Shown in pieces: positions 17,701 through 25,152 of a stretch of 62,165 nucleotides of DNA. A model generated the notes under the pieces. That model ran no database searches. It was not told the DNA's origin and worked only from the letters and a program-made list of their open reading frames with translations. Each line of letters begins with the position of its first letter. Position 1 is the first letter of the stretch. The DNA is from UBA1172 sp002457135 (GTDB taxonomy: Bacteria > Pseudomonadota > Alphaproteobacteria > Puniceispirillales > UBA1172), in NCBI GenBank assembly GCA_965660935.1, contig CBFIBR010000009.1:1-62165 (forward strand). Reading direction: 5' to 3'. The position numbers and the translations under genes were made by a program.

Positions 17701-18320
17701 CATTTGCCGGTGCTGCGCTGGGTTTCAGGGTCAAACGTCTTGAGGGTTTCGATTTCAGTATCAAAGAAATCAATCCGCACGGGTTCATCCTGCCCCGGGG
17801 GGAAGACATCGACAATCCCGCCCCGGATGGCAAATTCGCCTGTCTCACGAACGGTTTCAACCCGGCGATAGCTGTTGGCGGTGAAATACGCCTGCAACGG
17901 CCCCGACCCAAGCAGAAGCCCCGGTTTGAGGTTGAGCGAGGCCGAATTGAGCGCCGCCCTCGGCGGAACTTTCTGGAGCCAGGCATTGATGGTGGTCAGC
18001 ACAAAGACAGGGGATGGATCAGGGGCCGAAAGCTCAGCCAGGCAGCGCAGGCGTTGCCCGACCAGCACGCCGTTCGGTGAAATCCGGTCATAGGGCAGGC
18101 AATCCCAGGCCGGAAACGGCATGATGCGGGCAGGATCAACCCCGCAGAACTGGAGCGAGGCACGCATCCGCGCCAGCCCGGCATCATCAACCGCAACAAA
18201 CGCAGCCCTGCCACCATGCTGTTCGGCCAGATGCATCAGTGCCAGCGCATCAGCGCCTTCGGGAACACCCCAGACCATGCCGCTTTCGGCAGTATTCCAG
18301 GCTTCGAACAGCGTGGTCAT
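14778..18320 (-). CDS. mfd: Transcription-repair coupling factor Mfd
   Basis: This 1180-residue DNA translocase removes RNA polymerase stalled at lesions and recruits UvrA. Domains in order: UvrB-like N-terminal modules (about 1-360), the RNA-polymerase-interacting region with LVVHVDHGIGRYEGL near 515, the helicase core with Walker A GDVGFGKTEVAM near 665 and DEEQ box VVDEEQNFGV, motif VI LRGRVGRGRQRAY, and the C-terminal TRCF domain that binds UvrA. A linker near residue 395 contains the SPIASPIASP repeat. Its start overlaps the sdhE stop by four bases. Confidence 0.97.
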   Translation of the reverse strand: MTTLFEAWNTAESGMVWGVPEGADALALMHLAEQHGGRAAFVAVDDAGLARMRASLQFCGVDPARIMPFPAWDCLPYDRISPNGVLVGQRLRCLAELSAPDPSPVFVLTTINAWLQKVPPRAALNSASLNLKPGLLLGSGPLQAYFTANSYRRVETVRETGEFAIRGGIVDVFPPGQDEPVRIDFFDTEIETLKTFDPETQRSTGKCASVNLHPVNEFSLDEATISHFRQRYLEVFGSSAARDPLYQSVSEGRHHPGMEHMLPLFHDGLESLADYLNAMPVMLAAETETAAEQRLEQIADFHAARMEALDGVEDGLAWRPLAADALYLGRPHWQDQHQALVMHHLSSFGRPDAGDQPGFDLGGRRGLVYHTTRVEKLAPADDADLNSPHDSPIASPIASPGHSPSRAVAEAIPPLLEGGGSVLLVASSEGSRTRMDELIAEHLPGRIGIEPVSRLDAIGKGKVNSAIWPVEDGFSLPGLVLITEKDIYGSRITRPTGRRRRGENFLREVSSLDTGDLVVHVDHGIGRYEGLRKITTSGVDHDCLLIIYAGGDKLFLPVENIDLLSRYGKEGGEAQLDKLGGASWQARKARIKGRVRDIAEQLIRVAALRQTATSEPIIPDPGTYAEFCQRFPYAETEDQLDTIDDVMRDLGSGQVMDRLICGDVGFGKTEVAMRAAFAVAMAGYQVAVVTPTTLLARQHGKTFSDRFRGFPLKVGVLSRMTGTAEATQLKKDIQSGECQIIVGTHALLSRSLTYSNLGLIVVDEEQNFGVTQKERLKSLRGDIHVLTLSATPIPRTLQMALSGVREMSIIATPPVDRLAVRTSVGPWDPVVLAEAIRRERFRGGQVFCVCPRIEHLPRVFDRLQRIVPESRIITAHGQMPPAQLDEAMTTFGEGGGDVLLSTNIIESGIDIPSANTMIIHRADMFGLSQLYQLRGRVGRGRQRAYAYLSIDPTRLLTQNAKRRLEVMQTLDALGAGFTLASYDLDIRGAGNLLGDEQSGHVREVGVELYQEMLKEAVNAARMGEAEAEAEDTGWSPVINLGTAVLIPDAYVTDLTVRLSLYRRIAALESTEELEQLNAELIDRFGPVPEEVRNLMDTISIKILCRMAHVARIDAGPKGLSLSFRNNSFPNPERLIGFIANKRGSIQMTTDHRLVSKQTLPISGRARAVKTILQDVASLAL

Positions 18321-18589
18321 AGTGCAGGATTGCTCCGGACCCAGGCTATCAGCCGGTCAAGGGCGGAATTGTTGATATCATCCGGCAGCTCAACCTGCCC
18401 GCTGGTCCAGCCCCAGATATCCGGGTCACCGTAATCCAGCATATCTTCATAGGCGGTGAGTTCGGCATCATCCATCACGGGCAGAAATTCCCGGGCAAAG
18501 GCACCGAGCAATTTGTCGGTTTCTCTGGTGCCGGTATAGGCAGAACGATAAATCAGTCGGCGGATGCGTTGATCGCGGCTTTCCGGCAT
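18317..18589 (-). CDS. sdhE: SdhE-like succinate dehydrogenase flavinylation factor, altered signature
   Basis: This 90-residue protein matches the SdhE/DUF339 family, which helps attach FAD covalently to SdhA. It shows the family start RIRRLIYRSAY and later LLGAFA, AYEDMLDYGDPDIWGW. The signature RGxxE appears here as TGTRE: the usual arginine is threonine (ACC codon), while glycine and glutamate remain. It is directly upstream of mfd with a four-base overlap, a common alphaproteobacterial arrangement, and divergent from recG. Function is likely kept, but the substitution is at an otherwise conserved position. Confidence 0.88.
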   Translation of the reverse strand: MPESRDQRIRRLIYRSAYTGTRETDKLLGAFAREFLPVMDDAELTAYEDMLDYGDPDIWGWTSGQVELPDDINNSALDRLIAWVRSNPAL

Positions 18590-18669
18590 CAGGGTTTGCT
18601 TTCAGCAGAACTGGTTAAAGGATTGATATTGATCTAACATAAAAAGGGCAAATAGCAAGGAAGGCCATC

Positions 18670-20784
18670 GTGAACCCTGCCGGATTTCAACAATTCACCC
18701 GACCCGAAAAACTGTTCGGGCTTTTCGCCCGGCTGACGGTGCTGCCCGGCGTTGGCGACAAGGTGGCGGGGTTGCTGAAAAAACGCATGGGCAGTCATGT
18801 CATCGACCTGTTGCGGCACCTGCCCGCAGGCGTGATTGACCGGACCCAGCGGCCATCGGTGGCAACGATTGAAGACGGGGCCATCGTCACCATGGAAGTC
18901 ACGGTCATGGCCCATGACAAGCCACCACCGGGGAGCCGCCGCCCCTGGCGGGTGATGACCGAGGCCAGCAGCGGGCCGATTGAGATTGTCTATTTCCACG
19001 CCAAGGGGGATTATGTTGAAAAACTGCTCCCCACCGGTTCTGTCCGTATCATCAGCGGCAGGGCGGAACGGTTCAACAACAAGGTCCAGATGGTGCATCC
19101 TGATCATGTTGTCTCGCCTGAAAAGGCATCCACCCTGCCCCGGCATGAACCTGTCTACCCCCTCACCGCGGGGCTGACCCCCCGGGTGCTGGCACGGGCG
19201 ATGGGGGCTGCGCTGGAAAAAACCCCGGACCTGCCGGAATGGATCAGGGGGGATGTGATCGACCGGTTCAACTGGCCATCATGGAAAGACGCGACCGTGT
19301 CAGCGCATCAACCCGTCAAACCCTATGATCTGTTGCCGGGCAGCCCGCCAAGGGCGCGGCTTGCCTATGATGAATTGCTGGCCAATCAGCTGGCGCTTGG
19401 TCTGGTCCGCACCACGACAAGCCGTGATCAGGGGCGGGTCTTCAAGGGCAAGGGTGATCTGAGGCAATCCCTGATCACCACCCTGCCGTTCAGCCTGACC
19501 AAAGCCCAGGAACGTGTTATCGCGGAGATTGAGGCGGATCAGGCCTCACCCCACCGGATGTTGAGGCTGGTTCAGGGTGATGTCGGTTCCGGCAAGACGC
19601 TGGTGGCACTGGTTGCCATGCTTGGCGTGGTTGAAACCGGCGCTCAGGCCGCGCTTCTGGCCCCGACTGAAATTCTGGCCCGCCAGCATCACGCCACCCT
19701 CACCCAATTGCTGGAACCGCTTGGCCTGAAACCGGGGCTTCTGCTCGGCAAGATGAAGGCGGCCGAAAAGAACGCCACGCTCGAAGGGCTGGCGGATGGA
19801 TCCATCAGCATCGTGGTGGGAACCCATGCATTGCTGACCGACGGGGTCAGTTTCCATGATCTCGGGCTGGGTGTGGTCGATGAACAGCACCGGTTCGGGG
19901 TGCGCCAGCGGCTGGTGCTGGGCGACAAGGGCAACGGCGTTGATGTGCTGGTGATGACGGCAACACCGATCCCCCGCACCCTGGCGATGACGGCCTATGG
20001 TGATCTGCAATCATCACGGATTGATGAAAAACCGCCCGGGCGCAAGCCGGTCAAGACCACTTTTGTTGATCTTGAACGCTGTGATGAGGTGGTGGACCGG
20101 TTGCGGCAGGCCATCGCCTCAGGCCGGCAGGCCTACTGGATCTGCCCGCTGGTGGATGAAAGCGACAGCCTCGACATCGCGGCGGCCGAAGAACGCCATA
20201 CCATGCTCACCGCCGCTATCCCTGAGGCGTTCCCCGCCCTGGTGCATGGCCGCATGGATGCAGACAGCCGTGATCAGGCGATGGAACAGTTCCGGTCAGG
20301 GACAGCGCGGCTGCTGGTCGCCACCACGGTGGTTGAGGTTGGCGTTGATGTGCCTGCCGCCAGCATCATGATCATTGAACACAGTGAACGTTTCGGCCTG
20401 GCCCAGATGCATCAGTTGAGGGGGCGGGTCGGGCGCGGCAGTGACCCTTCCAGTTGCCTCCTGCTCTATGAGGGGCCGTTATCCGAAACAGCGGCGGCGC
20501 GGCTCAACATCATGCGGGAAAGCAATGATGGCTTCCGTATCGCCGAAGAAGACCTGAAACTGCGCGGCCCGGGTGAGGTGCTGGGGCGGCGGCAATCGGG
20601 TGATCCTGAATTCGCCCTCGCCGATCTTGCCTATCACGCTGATCTGCTGGAGCTGGCGCGGGAGCAGGTCATGGAAACGCTGGAGAATAATCCCGGCCTC
20701 ACCGGTGAGGAGGGCGAGAAACTCAGGCTCTTGCTCGCGCTGTTTGAACGCGACCGTGCCGTGACCTATCTGGCCGGAGGCTGA
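18670..20784 (+). CDS. recG: ATP-dependent DNA helicase RecG
   Basis: RecG remodels stalled replication forks and branch-migrates Holliday junctions. The 704 residues have an N-terminal helical and wedge (OB-fold) region (about 1-250), then the helicase core with Walker A GDVGSGKTLVAL near 300, the VDEQHRFGVRQR box, and the motif VI/TRG region QMHQLRGRVGRGSD. The start is GTG at 18670, with AAGGAAGG five bases upstream. The 3' end overlaps the convergent DUF502 gene by 19 bases. It faces sdhE-mfd, so two DNA-repair units share an 80-base divergent region. Confidence 0.96.
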   Translation: MNPAGFQQFTRPEKLFGLFARLTVLPGVGDKVAGLLKKRMGSHVIDLLRHLPAGVIDRTQRPSVATIEDGAIVTMEVTVMAHDKPPPGSRRPWRVMTEASSGPIEIVYFHAKGDYVEKLLPTGSVRIISGRAERFNNKVQMVHPDHVVSPEKASTLPRHEPVYPLTAGLTPRVLARAMGAALEKTPDLPEWIRGDVIDRFNWPSWKDATVSAHQPVKPYDLLPGSPPRARLAYDELLANQLALGLVRTTTSRDQGRVFKGKGDLRQSLITTLPFSLTKAQERVIAEIEADQASPHRMLRLVQGDVGSGKTLVALVAMLGVVETGAQAALLAPTEILARQHHATLTQLLEPLGLKPGLLLGKMKAAEKNATLEGLADGSISIVVGTHALLTDGVSFHDLGLGVVDEQHRFGVRQRLVLGDKGNGVDVLVMTATPIPRTLAMTAYGDLQSSRIDEKPPGRKPVKTTFVDLERCDEVVDRLRQAIASGRQAYWICPLVDESDSLDIAAAEERHTMLTAAIPEAFPALVHGRMDADSRDQAMEQFRSGTARLLVATTVVEVGVDVPAASIMIIEHSERFGLAQMHQLRGRVGRGSDPSSCLLLYEGPLSETAAARLNIMRESNDGFRIAEEDLKLRGPGEVLGRRQSGDPEFALADLAYHADLLELAREQVMETLENNPGLTGEEGEKLRLLLALFERDRAVTYLAGG

Positions 20785-21584
20785 TCAGGATTTTTGGCGG
20801 CTGCTTTCTTGGTGGCGGCTTTTTTGGTGGCGGCTTTCTTGGTGGCCAACTTTGCCTGAACCTTTTTAGCCGACATCTTGCCCGATGTTTTGGCAGCTGT
20901 TTTGTTCAGGCTGGCCCTGGTGCGGTTTGCCCTCGGGTCATCCGGGGTGACAATCCCGCCTGAGACCACCATTTTCACGGCTTCCTCAACGCCCATTTCC
21001 AGGGTGATCGCCTCCTCCCTGCGGAAGAACAGCAGAAACCCTGAGGTCGGGTTCGGGGTTGTCGGCACAAACACGTTGATCAGGTTTTCCGATGACATGT
21101 TCTGCACCTCACCCTTGGTGGTGCCGGTGACGAATCCGATGGCCCAGATGCCCTTGCGCGGGTATTCGACCAGCACCACTTCACGGAAAGCATCCGACTG
21201 GCTGGCCATGATTGTTTCCATGATCTGCTTGATGGCACCATAGACCGACCGGATCACCGGCACGGAATTGACCAGCCTTTCACCAAGCTTGATCAGGCTG
21301 CGCCCGATGAAACCCGTGGTCAGCGCACCGATCACGATGATGGTGATCACCGCGATGATCAGCCCGATGCCGGGCAGATGGAAGCTGAGGTATTCCTGGG
21401 GGTTGAGATGTGCAGGCAATAACTGTGAGACCTGACCATCGATGATATCGACAATAAGCCAGATGATGTATCCCGTCAGCAGGATCGGCGCGGAAACCAG
21501 CAATCCGGCAAAGAACCACCGCCGCAAATACCCGAACGGGGACAGTGATGAAGATATTTTCTGGGTGTCGAGGTTATTGGTCAT
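20766..21584 (-). CDS. DUF502 inner-membrane protein with lysine/alanine-rich C-terminal tail
   Basis: The 272-residue product belongs to the DUF502 family of small membrane proteins of unknown role. It has two hydrophobic helices (WFFAGLLVSAPILLTGYIIW near 23-42 and LIIAVITIIVIGALTTGFIG near 75-95), then the conserved cytoplasmic domain with SVYGAIKQIMETI and VEYPRKGIWAIGFVTG. The last 45 residues are a low-complexity basic tail with three KKAAT-type repeats encoded by 15-base DNA repeats. Such a tail is not part of the core family. The gene overlaps the end of recG by 19 bases on the opposite strand. Confidence 0.85.
   Translation of the reverse strand: MTNNLDTQKISSSLSPFGYLRRWFFAGLLVSAPILLTGYIIWLIVDIIDGQVSQLLPAHLNPQEYLSFHLPGIGLIIAVITIIVIGALTTGFIGRSLIKLGERLVNSVPVIRSVYGAIKQIMETIMASQSDAFREVVLVEYPRKGIWAIGFVTGTTKGEVQNMSSENLINVFVPTTPNPTSGFLLFFRREEAITLEMGVEEAVKMVVSGGIVTPDDPRANRTRASLNKTAAKTSGKMSAKKVQAKLATKKAATKKAATKKAAAKNPDQPPAR
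20803..20847 (-). repeat. Three tandem 15-base repeats coding KKAAT units
   Basis: The units at 20803-20817, 20818-20832 and 20833-20847 are almost identical (one or two differences) and stay in frame with the DUF502 gene, encoding the alanine/lysine tail. Confidence 0.9.
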
Positions 21585-21668
21585 CCAACGTTTTCCATGT
21601 CATGATCCGGGGTACAAATGTCTCATTACCCTTAATTAAGAAACAACATTTACACGGAAACTCAAGCC

Positions 21669-22475
21669 ATGCCAAACGAAACAGCACACCCCCATGAAAC
21701 GGCGATAGCACGCCTGATCGCCATCATGGCGCGGTTGCGCGACCCTGACGAAGGATGCGCATGGGATTTACAGCAAACCCATGAGACAATCGTTCCCTAC
21801 ACCATCGAGGAAGCCTATGAAGTGGCGGAGGCCGTCAAGAGCGGCAATCCCGATGAGCTGAAGGATGAGCTGGGGGACCTGTTGTTGCAGGTTGTGTTTC
21901 AGGCACGCATCGCCGAAGAGGCCAATACATTCGATTTTGAGGCGGTGGCAAAGGCAATCAGCACCAAGATGGTGCGCCGCCATCCCCATATTTTCGGCGA
22001 AACCACCTACCGGAACAGGGCAGAACAACGCGAGGCATGGGAGGCAATCAAGGCTGAGGAACGCAAGGAAAAGAACAAATCCGGCATCCTGGACGGGGTG
22101 GCCACCACCCTGCCCCCGGTGATGCGTGCGGTCAAATTGCAGAAACGGGCGGGGCGTGTCGGTTTTGACTGGCCCGACCCGGCCCCTGTCATGGCAAAGA
22201 TCAGGGAAGAACTGGACGAGGTTGAAACCGAGCTGGCGCAAGGCACAGATAATAAATCCGGCCTTGAGGGTGAAATTGGTGACCTGCTTTTTGCCGTCAT
22301 CAACCTGGCGCGCAAAACCGGCATTGATCCTGACGTGGCTCTGACGCGAACAAACGAAAAATTTATCAATCGTTTTAATTCGATTGAAGAAAAAGCTAAA
22401 TCAACCAATCAACGCATGGAAGACCTGTCACTCAACCAGATGGAGGAGTGGTGGCAACAAGCCAAGCAGCGCTAG
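21669..22475 (+). CDS. mazG: Nucleoside triphosphate pyrophosphohydrolase MazG
   Basis: This 268-residue two-domain MazG hydrolyses nucleoside triphosphates to the monophosphate and pyrophosphate and can clear damaged nucleotides. The first domain has WDLQQTHETIVPYTIEEAYE, with the metal-binding EExxE followed by DELGDLLLQVVFQA; the second has the matching GEIGDLLFAVINLARKTG. The length is normal for the bacterial tandem form. It stands alone on the plus strand, convergent with hfq. Its last codons form the first unit of a three-copy degenerate repeat. Confidence 0.94.
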   Translation: MPNETAHPHETAIARLIAIMARLRDPDEGCAWDLQQTHETIVPYTIEEAYEVAEAVKSGNPDELKDELGDLLLQVVFQARIAEEANTFDFEAVAKAISTKMVRRHPHIFGETTYRNRAEQREAWEAIKAEERKEKNKSGILDGVATTLPPVMRAVKLQKRAGRVGFDWPDPAPVMAKIREELDEVETELAQGTDNKSGLEGEIGDLLFAVINLARKTGIDPDVALTRTNEKFINRFNSIEEKAKSTNQRMEDLSLNQMEEWWQQAKQR

Positions 22476-22533
22476 CGTGCCTTGCAAACAACGCTGGCGT
22501 GACTTGATCCAAACAGCGCAAGCGCCTTTGATC
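22463..22533 (+). repeat. Three degenerate ~24-base repeats at the end of mazG
   Basis: Units at 22463-22484, 22485-22509 and 22510-22533 align as CAA(G/A)CA(G/A)CGC..GCG....TTG(ATC). The first contains the mazG stop codon. They fill nearly all of the 66-base gap to hfq and look like an old tandem duplication that has diverged. Confidence 0.7.
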
Positions 22534-22541
22534 AATAGGCC

Positions 22542-22796
22542 CTATTCAACACCCTCATCACGGGTGTTGTCGACATCCAGATTGACGGCGACTGTCGGCA
22601 TGATCGTGGAAATGGCATGCTTGTAAACAAGCTGCACATGCTGATCACGCTTTAACAGCAGGCAAAAATTATCAAACCATGTGATAATACCCTGCAATTT
22701 CACACCGTTAATGAGAAATACCGTTACTGATATATGATCTTTACGGATTGAATTAAGAAAAATTTCCTGCAAATTGTGGCTCTTCTCTGTAGCCAT
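22542..22796 (-). CDS. hfq: RNA chaperone Hfq
   Basis: This 84-residue Sm-like protein forms hexamers that pair small RNAs with messages. The Sm1 region NLQEIFLNSIRKDHISVTVF with NGVKLQGIITWFDNF and the Sm2 motif LVYKHAISTIMPT are intact, including the YKHAIST signature. The C-terminal tail after the Sm core is short, as usual in Alphaproteobacteria. GGGGGATAG lies upstream of the ATG. It is the last gene of the minus-strand ntr-trkA-dat run, 88 bases after dat. Confidence 0.97.
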   Translation of the reverse strand: MATEKSHNLQEIFLNSIRKDHISVTVFLINGVKLQGIITWFDNFCLLLKRDQHVQLVYKHAISTIMPTVAVNLDVDNTRDEGVE

Positions 22797-22823
22797 TGCA
22801 CTATCCCCCGATATGTTTAATTA

Positions 22824-22852
22824 ATTTTTAAACAAAATTAGGGATTTGTAAA
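22824..22852 (-). promoter_or_regulatory. Possible hfq promoter
   Basis: On the minus strand TTTACA (22852-22847), 17 bases, then AAAAAT (22829-22824). The -35 box matches the sigma-70 consensus in five of six positions, the -10 in four. It lies in the AT-rich gap upstream of hfq. Weak call. Confidence 0.35.
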
Positions 22853-22884
22853 TTACCAGATTTGGATCAGGTGATTGAAAGCGT

Positions 22885-23742
22885 TTATTCCGCTGCATTT
22901 TTTCCGACATGATCGAAATAGGCATGACGCAGGGCCATGGCGACCGGTCCGGCCTCACCATCAGCAACGGGGCTGTCATTGATCAGGCCGATAGGCGTGA
23001 CAATGGATGATGCGCTGGTCATGAAGGCCTCAGCGCCGGCAATAGCCTCTTCAGGGGTGAAGGCCCGTTCGACAATCTTCAGGTTGCGTTCGGCTGCTAT
23101 GGCCATCACGGTCTTGCGGGTAATCCCGCTCAGAATATCGTAGGTGGTGGGGCGAGTGATCAGCTCCCCCTCTTTCGTGACAATCCAGGCGTTTGAGCTC
23201 GACCCCTCGGTAACGTAGCCGTCATCATCCACCATCCATGCCTCATAGGCCCCGGCCTCAACCGCTTTCGTTTTGGCGAGGCAGTTTGGCAGCAACTGTG
23301 TGGTCTTGATATCACGGCGGCGCCAGCGTTGATCAGGCACGGTGATAACCTTGACGGGCCTGGCGCTGTCAGGGCCGGGGAATTTCATCGTCTTGGCGGT
23401 CATCACCAGTTGCGGTTTCATCAGCGCTGGAAAGGCATGGTCACGCCGCATGACCCCGCGGGTAACCTGAAAATAGATCAGCCCGGTGCTGATCCCGTTC
23501 ATGCGGATAATATTGCGGATAACGATCTTGAGCGCGGCCCGCGACATCGGCATCGGGATAACCAGCTCACCCAGTGAGAACTCCAGCCTGTCGAGATGCC
23601 AGTCTTCATCAGCCATCCGGCCATTGATGATGGTGACGACTTCATAAACGCCATCACCGAACTGGTAGCCGCGATCATCAATACTGACACCGGCCTGATG
23701 CTGCGGAATATAACGGCCGTTAACATAAGCAATACGTGACAT
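22885..23742 (-). CDS. dat: D-amino acid aminotransferase (class IV)
   Basis: This 285-residue fold-type IV PLP aminotransferase carries its PLP lysine, likely K146, in RRRDIKTTQLL. Other family marks are YQFGDGVYEVV near the N-terminus, the VTEGSSSNAWIV loop and the EEAIAGAEAFMTSASSIV end. The DIK context and overall form match D-alanine aminotransferases, common beside trkA/hfq in Alphaproteobacteria, but branched-chain or aminodeoxychorismate activities are close relatives. AAGGGAG precedes the ATG. It sits between trkA and hfq on the same strand. Confidence 0.85.
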   Translation of the reverse strand: MSRIAYVNGRYIPQHQAGVSIDDRGYQFGDGVYEVVTIINGRMADEDWHLDRLEFSLGELVIPMPMSRAALKIVIRNIIRMNGISTGLIYFQVTRGVMRRDHAFPALMKPQLVMTAKTMKFPGPDSARPVKVITVPDQRWRRRDIKTTQLLPNCLAKTKAVEAGAYEAWMVDDDGYVTEGSSSNAWIVTKEGELITRPTTYDILSGITRKTVMAIAAERNLKIVERAFTPEEAIAGAEAFMTSASSIVTPIGLINDSPVADGEAGPVAMALRHAYFDHVGKNAAE

Positions 23743-23763
23743 TTAAAACTCCCTTACAGCAAT

Positions 23764-25140
23764 CTAGAAGAAGTCAGGACGAACGGACAACAGTTTTTCC
23801 ACTTCACCGATGGCTTCACGGGAAGCAAACAGGATCACCATGTCACCAGGTTCAATGATGGTGGACCCACGCGGGGCGATAAACTCATCATCCCTGATGA
23901 TGGCACCCACGGCAATATGCTTGGGCAGGTTGGCTTTCCTCAGCGGCAGGCCGACCAGCGGGGATGACGGCATCGCCTCAACCTCGATAAACTCGCCCTT
24001 ATCCTCAACAATGGTGTGGATATCCCGGATACGGCCACGCCGGATATGCTTCAGGATTGACGATACGGTAATGGCAGGCGGGTTGATCACCGCATCAACC
24101 CCGAGGGTGGAGATCAGCGGCACAAAGCTGGCCATGTTCACCAGCGATACCGTATGCGCCGCCCCGTATCGCTTTGACAGCAGCGATGACAGGACGTTGA
24201 CCTCATCATCATTGGTCAGGGCAACAAAGGTATCAGCGTCACCAACCCCGCTTTCCTCAAGGATTTCGGGTTCCAGCGCATCACCGTTGATGATGGTGAT
24301 ACCGGCCAGGTCATGCGCGGCCTCATGGGCGGTGTTCTTGTCAAATTCGATGATGGTGCAGCGTGAATTTTCAATCTGGGCCAGAACATCAGCCGCAACC
24401 ATCCGGCCGATTGTCCCGCCACCCGCGATCAGCACGTTGCGACTGGCGGGTTCTTCATGCCCGAAGGATGCCATGGCCCTTGCCATGTGTTCTTCATCAC
24501 AGACGAAATAGACCCGGTCGCCCTCCTCCATCTTGAGGGTACCATCACGCGGAACTATCACGTCATTACCGCGCAGGATAGCCACCACCGTGATGTTCAG
24601 CCCTTTGAAAAGATCAGTCAGGTAACGCAACGGGGAATTGATGATGGGGCAATTTTCAAGGCAGCGGACCCCGACAATGCGGCCTTTCTGATTGCTCATG
24701 CTGACCACATCAAAGGCACCGGGGACCAGCAGGCGGCGGCTGACCGCAGCGGATACCTCCGATTCAGGTGAGATGATATGGTCAATCGGCAGGTTTTCCG
24801 GGCTGAACAGATCACCCACCAGCGGGTTGAGGTATGATCGTGACCGGATACGGGCGATTTTCAGCGGTGTGTTGAAAATCGAATGCGCAACCTGACAGGC
24901 AACCATGTTGATCTCATCGCTCTCAGTCACAGCGATGATCATATCGGCATCCTTGGCCCCGGCCTGTTCCATGATATCGGGATGCGATGGCACCCCGATA
25001 ACGCCGCGCACATCAAAGGTTTCGGTGGTGCGCTGAACCCGTTCGGCTTTCGAATCGACGACAGTGACATCATTATCCATCGCCATGTGGCCAGCGATAG
25101 AGGAGCCAACCTGGCCCGTCCCGCAGATGATGATATTCAT
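23764..25140 (-). CDS. trkA: Trk potassium uptake regulator TrkA
   Basis: This 458-residue cytosolic subunit of Trk-type potassium channels has two RCK_N/RCK_C pairs. The first nucleotide-binding loop is IIICGTGQVGSSIA at the N-terminus and the second is VLIAGGGTIGRMVA near residue 235. Each is followed by a TrkA_C domain that senses nucleotides. TrkA gates the TrkH/TrkG channel, which is not in this window. It follows ntrX by 12 bases, so it is probably part of the ntrYX transcript. Confidence 0.95.
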   Translation of the reverse strand: MNIIICGTGQVGSSIAGHMAMDNDVTVVDSKAERVQRTTETFDVRGVIGVPSHPDIMEQAGAKDADMIIAVTESDEINMVACQVAHSIFNTPLKIARIRSRSYLNPLVGDLFSPENLPIDHIISPESEVSAAVSRRLLVPGAFDVVSMSNQKGRIVGVRCLENCPIINSPLRYLTDLFKGLNITVVAILRGNDVIVPRDGTLKMEEGDRVYFVCDEEHMARAMASFGHEEPASRNVLIAGGGTIGRMVAADVLAQIENSRCTIIEFDKNTAHEAAHDLAGITIINGDALEPEILEESGVGDADTFVALTNDDEVNVLSSLLSKRYGAAHTVSLVNMASFVPLISTLGVDAVINPPAITVSSILKHIRRGRIRDIHTIVEDKGEFIEVEAMPSSPLVGLPLRKANLPKHIAVGAIIRDDEFIAPRGSTIIEPGDMVILFASREAIGEVEKLLSVRPDFF

Positions 25141-25152
25141 CCCGCTTTCCCC

